From Anaerolineae bacterium (GTDB lineage Bacteria > Chloroflexota > Anaerolineae > JAAYZQ01), in contig JAFGOG010000164.1 of assembly GCA_016926595.1 (NCBI GenBank), positions 1 to 9,755 on the forward strand: 9,755 nucleotides of DNA. The letters are read 5' to 3'. The notes below the pieces were generated by a model that was given only the letters and a program-made list of their open reading frames with translations, ran no database searches and was not told the DNA's origin. Both the position numbers and the translations under genes were made by a program. Position 1 is the first letter of the stretch; each line of letters begins with the position of its first letter. This document shows, one piece after another, positions 6,868 to 9,755 of the stretch.

Positions 6868-9687
6868 CTATCCCCTTGTTCCCTCTTCTTCCGGTTGCCG
6901 TTCCATTTCAGAGTCGGCAAGCTCCTTGTCCCGGACCGCGACCAGGTCGCGCGCGGTTTCCATCTTACGTTTTAGCCGCGACAGCTCCACAATCGCGCCC
7001 GATGCGGCTGCCTTGGCCTGGGCCACGGTGTCGGGGATGTCTTTGGGCGCCTGGCACATACCGGCCAGGAAGACCCCCTTTCTCTTGGTGTCCACCGGGT
7101 GTAACTCGGGATGGAGCTCGGCGAAAAAGCCGTCTTTTGAGAATTCGAGCCCTAGCATCTCGGCTACCTGGTCAGCGTCGGCTCGTGCCTGGACGCCGAC
7201 GGCCAGCACCACCAGGTCGGCCGGCACTTCGACCGTCTTGCCCAGCAATGTGTCCTCGGCGCGGACGATCAACTGCTCGCCCCGGCGGTAGATCTCGGAC
7301 GGATTGCCGCGCCGGTAGGTGACCCCCTCGGCCCGCACCCGGTCGTAGAACTCTTCAAATCCCTTGCCAAAGGCGCGGACGTCCATGTAAAAGACGGTGA
7401 TGTTGGAGCCCGGCGCCCTGTCGTGGGCCAGGTGGGCCTGCTTGGCAGTGTACATGCAGCAAACGCGAGAGCAGTACTCGCCGCCCTCCTGCTTGTCGCG
7501 CGAGCCGACGCATTGGATAAAGACGATCTCTTTCGGCACTTTGCCGTTGAGCCTGATCTTGCCCGCCGTCGGACCCGATGCCGAAGCCAGCCGCTCGAAC
7601 TGGAGGCCGCTGAGCACGTTGGGATAGCGGCCATAGCCGAATTCGGGTTTCTTCTGGGCGTTGAACAGGTCAAAGCCGGTGGCGACGATGATGGCGCCGA
7701 TCTCCAGATCGACGATCTCGTCGCGCATGTCGTGGTTGATGGCGTGAGCTTGACAGGCCACCACGCACTGGCGGCACTCGGAGCAGACGGCGCAGTTGAG
7801 ACAGCGCAGCGCCTCGGCCACGGCCTGTTCCTCGGACAGGCCCAACTCAACCTCGCTGAAATTGGACACGCGCTGCCCTGGCGGCAGCTTGGGCATGACG
7901 GCCCGGGCTTTTTTGCGCGCCCGGCGCAGGTCTACCTGGTCAAGCGGCACCACAGGCAAGCCGGGCTCGGGGCGGGCCAGCTCCTCGCCCTGCAGATAAC
8001 GATGGATCGATTCGGCGGCCCGCTTGCCGGCAGCGATGGCCTCGATGGCGGTGGCCGGGCCGCTGACGGCGTCGCCCCCGGCAAAGACGCCGGGCAGGGC
8101 GGTGGCCAGTGTGGCCGGATCGGCGTCCAACGTGCCACGGCGGGTGACACCCAACGCGCCGTCGCGGCCCATGAAGCCCAGCTCGGGGGCCTGGCCAATG
8201 GCCGGGATGACCATGTCCACGTCGAGCACGAACTCGGAGCCGGGGATGGGGACCGGCCGGCGGCGGCCGCTGGCGTCAGGCTCGCCCAGCTCCATGCGGA
8301 CGCACTCCAGGCCGGTTACCTGCCCACCCTGGCCGACAACGCGGATCGGGTTGGCCAGGAACTGGATCTGAATGCCCTCTTCCTCGGCGTCCTCGACCTC
8401 CCAGGCGCTGGCCGGCATCTCGGCCCGCGAGCGGCGGTAGACGATGGTCACCGACTCGGCTCCCAGGCGCAGCGCCGACCGGGCGGCGTCGATGGCAACG
8501 TTGCCGCCGCCGACGACGGCGACGCGCTTGCCCACCTTGGACGGATGACCCAGGTTCGAGTCGCGCAGGAAGATGACGCCGGGCATCACGCCAGCCAGGT
8601 TCTCACCCTCGATGCGTAACTGGAGCTCCTGGTGGGCGCCGACGCCGACAAAGATGGCGGCATAGTCACGCCGCAGGTCGTCGAGCGACGGGTTGCCCTC
8701 ACTACCGATAGGCGTATTCAGCCGGATGTCGACGCCCAAAGCCTGGATGAGGGCGATTTCGCGGTCGAGCACACTGCGGGGCAGGCGATAATCGGGGATG
8801 CCGACGGCCAGCATGCCGCCGGCTACAGGCAACGCCTCGAAAATGGTGACGCGGTAGCCTTTTAGCGCCAGATCGTGGGCAGCGGTCAGGCCGGCCGGGC
8901 CGGCGCCGATAATCGCGACCTGTTCCGATTTCGGATCAGGGACATGCTCTGAATTCAGGACCCCTTGCCCTTCTGCGCCTTGGCCAAGCTCCCAATCGGC
9001 CACAAAGCGCTTGAGGGCGCAGATGGAGATAGGCTGATCGTACTGGCCGCGGTTGCAGGCGGTCTCGCAGGGATGGTTGCATACCCGGCCAATGACGCCG
9101 GGGAAGGGGATTGTCTGGCGGATGAGGGCCAACGACTCGGCGAATTTGCCCTGGCCGATCAGGGCGATATAGCCCTGCACGTCAATGTGGGCAGGGCAGG
9201 CATCCTTGCAGGGCGGCCAGCCGCGCTTGTCGATGGTGTACTTGTTGGGGACGGCCTGGGGAAAGGGTACGTAGACGGCGTGGCGGTCGCACAGATCCAG
9301 GTCAAACTCGCTGGGCAAGGTCACCGGGCAGACCTTGGCACAATCGCCGCAGCCGGTGCAGAGGTGAATATCTACATAGCGGGCTTTTTTGCGGACCTGG
9401 GCCCGAAAGGCCCCGGCCTCCCCTTCCACCTTCAAAACCTCGGAATAGGTCATCAGCTCAATGTTAGGGTGGCTACCTACGTCGACCATTTTGGGCGTCA
9501 GGATACAAGACGAGCAGTCGAGGGTGGGAAAGGTCTTGTCGAGCTGCGCCATGTGGCCGCCCACGCTCGGTTCGCGTTCCACCAGGTAGACCTTGAACCC
9601 GGCGTCGCCGATGTCGAGCGCGGCCTGCATGCCGGCGATGCCGGCACCGATGACCAACGCCGCGGGTTGTTTCTTTTCTTCAGTCAT
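6868..9687 (-). CDS. HdrA-like flavoprotein with internal GltD/NfnB-type NAD(P)H module (HdrA1)
   Basis: This 939-residue protein is an HdrA-family protein interrupted by a complete glutamate-synthase-small-subunit-like module. In order: an FAD Rossmann fold LVIGAGIAGMQAA (about 11-23) with GGHMAQLDKTFP; CSSCILTPKM (C58, C61); [4Fe-4S] CTGCGDCAKVCP (110-121); the insert (about 156-571) with PPCKDACPAHIDV, VCNHPCETACNRG, a second FAD fold IIGAGPAGLTAA, an NAD(P)H fold VVGGGNVAID (391-400) with VYRRSRAEMP, and VFAGGDAV; a six-cysteine stretch CLNCAVCSECRQCVVAC (629-645); and the HdrA C-terminal domain with QCVGSRD and YCSRVCCMYTAKQA. It lacks the N-terminal CHCG domain and the C-terminal ferredoxins of HdrA2, ending instead in an acidic tail. 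The arginines after the NAD(P) fold hint at NADPH. The ATG at 9687 has GGAG 6 nt upstream. An ATG at 9699 has none, and the frame is open to the window edge, so a longer N-terminus is possible. Confidence 0.9.
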   Translation of the reverse strand: MTEEKKQPAALVIGAGIAGMQAALDIGDAGFKVYLVEREPSVGGHMAQLDKTFPTLDCSSCILTPKMVDVGSHPNIELMTYSEVLKVEGEAGAFRAQVRKKARYVDIHLCTGCGDCAKVCPVTLPSEFDLDLCDRHAVYVPFPQAVPNKYTIDKRGWPPCKDACPAHIDVQGYIALIGQGKFAESLALIRQTIPFPGVIGRVCNHPCETACNRGQYDQPISICALKRFVADWELGQGAEGQGVLNSEHVPDPKSEQVAIIGAGPAGLTAAHDLALKGYRVTIFEALPVAGGMLAVGIPDYRLPRSVLDREIALIQALGVDIRLNTPIGSEGNPSLDDLRRDYAAIFVGVGAHQELQLRIEGENLAGVMPGVIFLRDSNLGHPSKVGKRVAVVGGGNVAIDAARSALRLGAESVTIVYRRSRAEMPASAWEVEDAEEEGIQIQFLANPIRVVGQGGQVTGLECVRMELGEPDASGRRRPVPIPGSEFVLDVDMVIPAIGQAPELGFMGRDGALGVTRRGTLDADPATLATALPGVFAGGDAVSGPATAIEAIAAGKRAAESIHRYLQGEELARPEPGLPVVPLDQVDLRRARKKARAVMPKLPPGQRVSNFSEVELGLSEEQAVAEALRCLNCAVCSECRQCVVACQAHAINHDMRDEIVDLEIGAIIVATGFDLFNAQKKPEFGYGRYPNVLSGLQFERLASASGPTAGKIRLNGKVPKEIVFIQCVGSRDKQEGGEYCSRVCCMYTAKQAHLAHDRAPGSNITVFYMDVRAFGKGFEEFYDRVRAEGVTYRRGNPSEIYRRGEQLIVRAEDTLLGKTVEVPADLVVLAVGVQARADADQVAEMLGLEFSKDGFFAELHPELHPVDTKRKGVFLAGMCQAPKDIPDTVAQAKAAASGAIVELSRLKRKMETARDLVAVRDKELADSEMERQPEEEGTRG

Positions 9688-9693
9688 GAGCAG

Positions 9694-9697
9694 CTCC
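9694..9697 (-). promoter_or_regulatory. Ribosome binding site favouring the 9687 start of HdrA1
   Basis: GGAG (9697-9694 on the minus strand) lies 6 nt before the ATG at 9687. The alternative ATG at 9699 is preceded by CATCGCCCTGGC, with no Shine-Dalgarno match. Confidence 0.45.
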
Positions 9698-9755
9698 ATG
9701 CCAGGGCGATGCCCGATGAACTCACGGTTTGCTAGCGGGGTTTCTTCCCCAATGA

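Noticed and set aside
6138..8619. Long plus-strand open frames (394 and 398 codons) opposite the Hdr genes
   Set aside because: They are antisense to HdrA1 and HdrCB, whose motifs are unmistakable; long antisense frames are common in GC-rich DNA, and these translations show no domain.
6868..9687. HdrA1 as an assembly or frameshift artefact joining two genes
   Set aside because: The frame is continuous, and the HdrA part resumes after the GltD module at the equivalent position, which fits a domain insertion rather than end-to-end fusion.
9728..9752. GGGG-AAGAAA-CCCC hairpin upstream of HdrA1 (minus strand)
   Set aside because: A 4-bp stem without a U tract is too weak to call a terminator.
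1..9755. tRNA, rRNA, CRISPR arrays, insertion sequences, attachment sites
   Set aside because: No cloverleaf-like segments, regular spaced repeats, transposase motifs or terminal inverted repeats were seen on either strand.

Overview
The window is GC-rich and carries a compact minus-strand redox operon. It looks like a Chloroflexota genome, probably an Anaerolineae-type lineage. That placement is inference, resting on the TPR protein with its 'WLWLSG ... NP.A..GL..L' pattern, the small HTH protein, and the HdrA/ETF gene style; no marker gene here proves it.

Layout. Bases 1-153 hold no gene I can support. A small minus-strand HTH DNA-binding protein (154-420) has its own promoter, which overlaps a two-copy 13-bp direct repeat that looks like an autoregulatory operator. 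A plus-strand histidine phosphatase (696-1331) follows, probably starting at TTG. It converges on the large operon, and the two units share a strong hairpin at 1353-1385 that looks like a bidirectional terminator.

The operon is transcribed right to left, from beyond about 9700 to 1405, with six tightly packed genes: (1) HdrA1, a heterodisulfide-reductase-A-like flavoprotein with a complete GltD/NfnB-type NAD(P)H-FAD module inserted in its middle; (2) a soluble HdrC+HdrB fusion with two [4Fe-4S] motifs and two CCG domains; (3) HdrA2, a conventional full-length HdrA with two C-terminal ferredoxin motifs; (4) a tail-anchored TPR-like membrane protein of unknown function; (5) EtfB; (6) EtfA. Gene junctions are +1, +16, -4, +46 and +10 bp. 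Most genes have a clear Shine-Dalgarno sequence; the TPR gene seems translationally coupled.

How they may work together. The gene set suggests one soluble or membrane-tethered complex that passes electrons between an electron-transferring flavoprotein (fed by acyl-CoA or similar dehydrogenases encoded elsewhere), an NAD(P)H site on HdrA1, ferredoxin-like clusters on HdrA2, and a CCG catalytic subunit that could reduce a disulfide or quinone. The paralogous HdrA subunits have complementary gains and losses, which suggests a heteromeric HdrA1-HdrA2 core. The combination Hdr(GltD)-HdrCB-HdrA-TPR/TM-EtfBA, a candidate electron-bifurcating or confurcating module, is the most interesting content of the window. 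Its substrate and direction cannot be read from the sequence.
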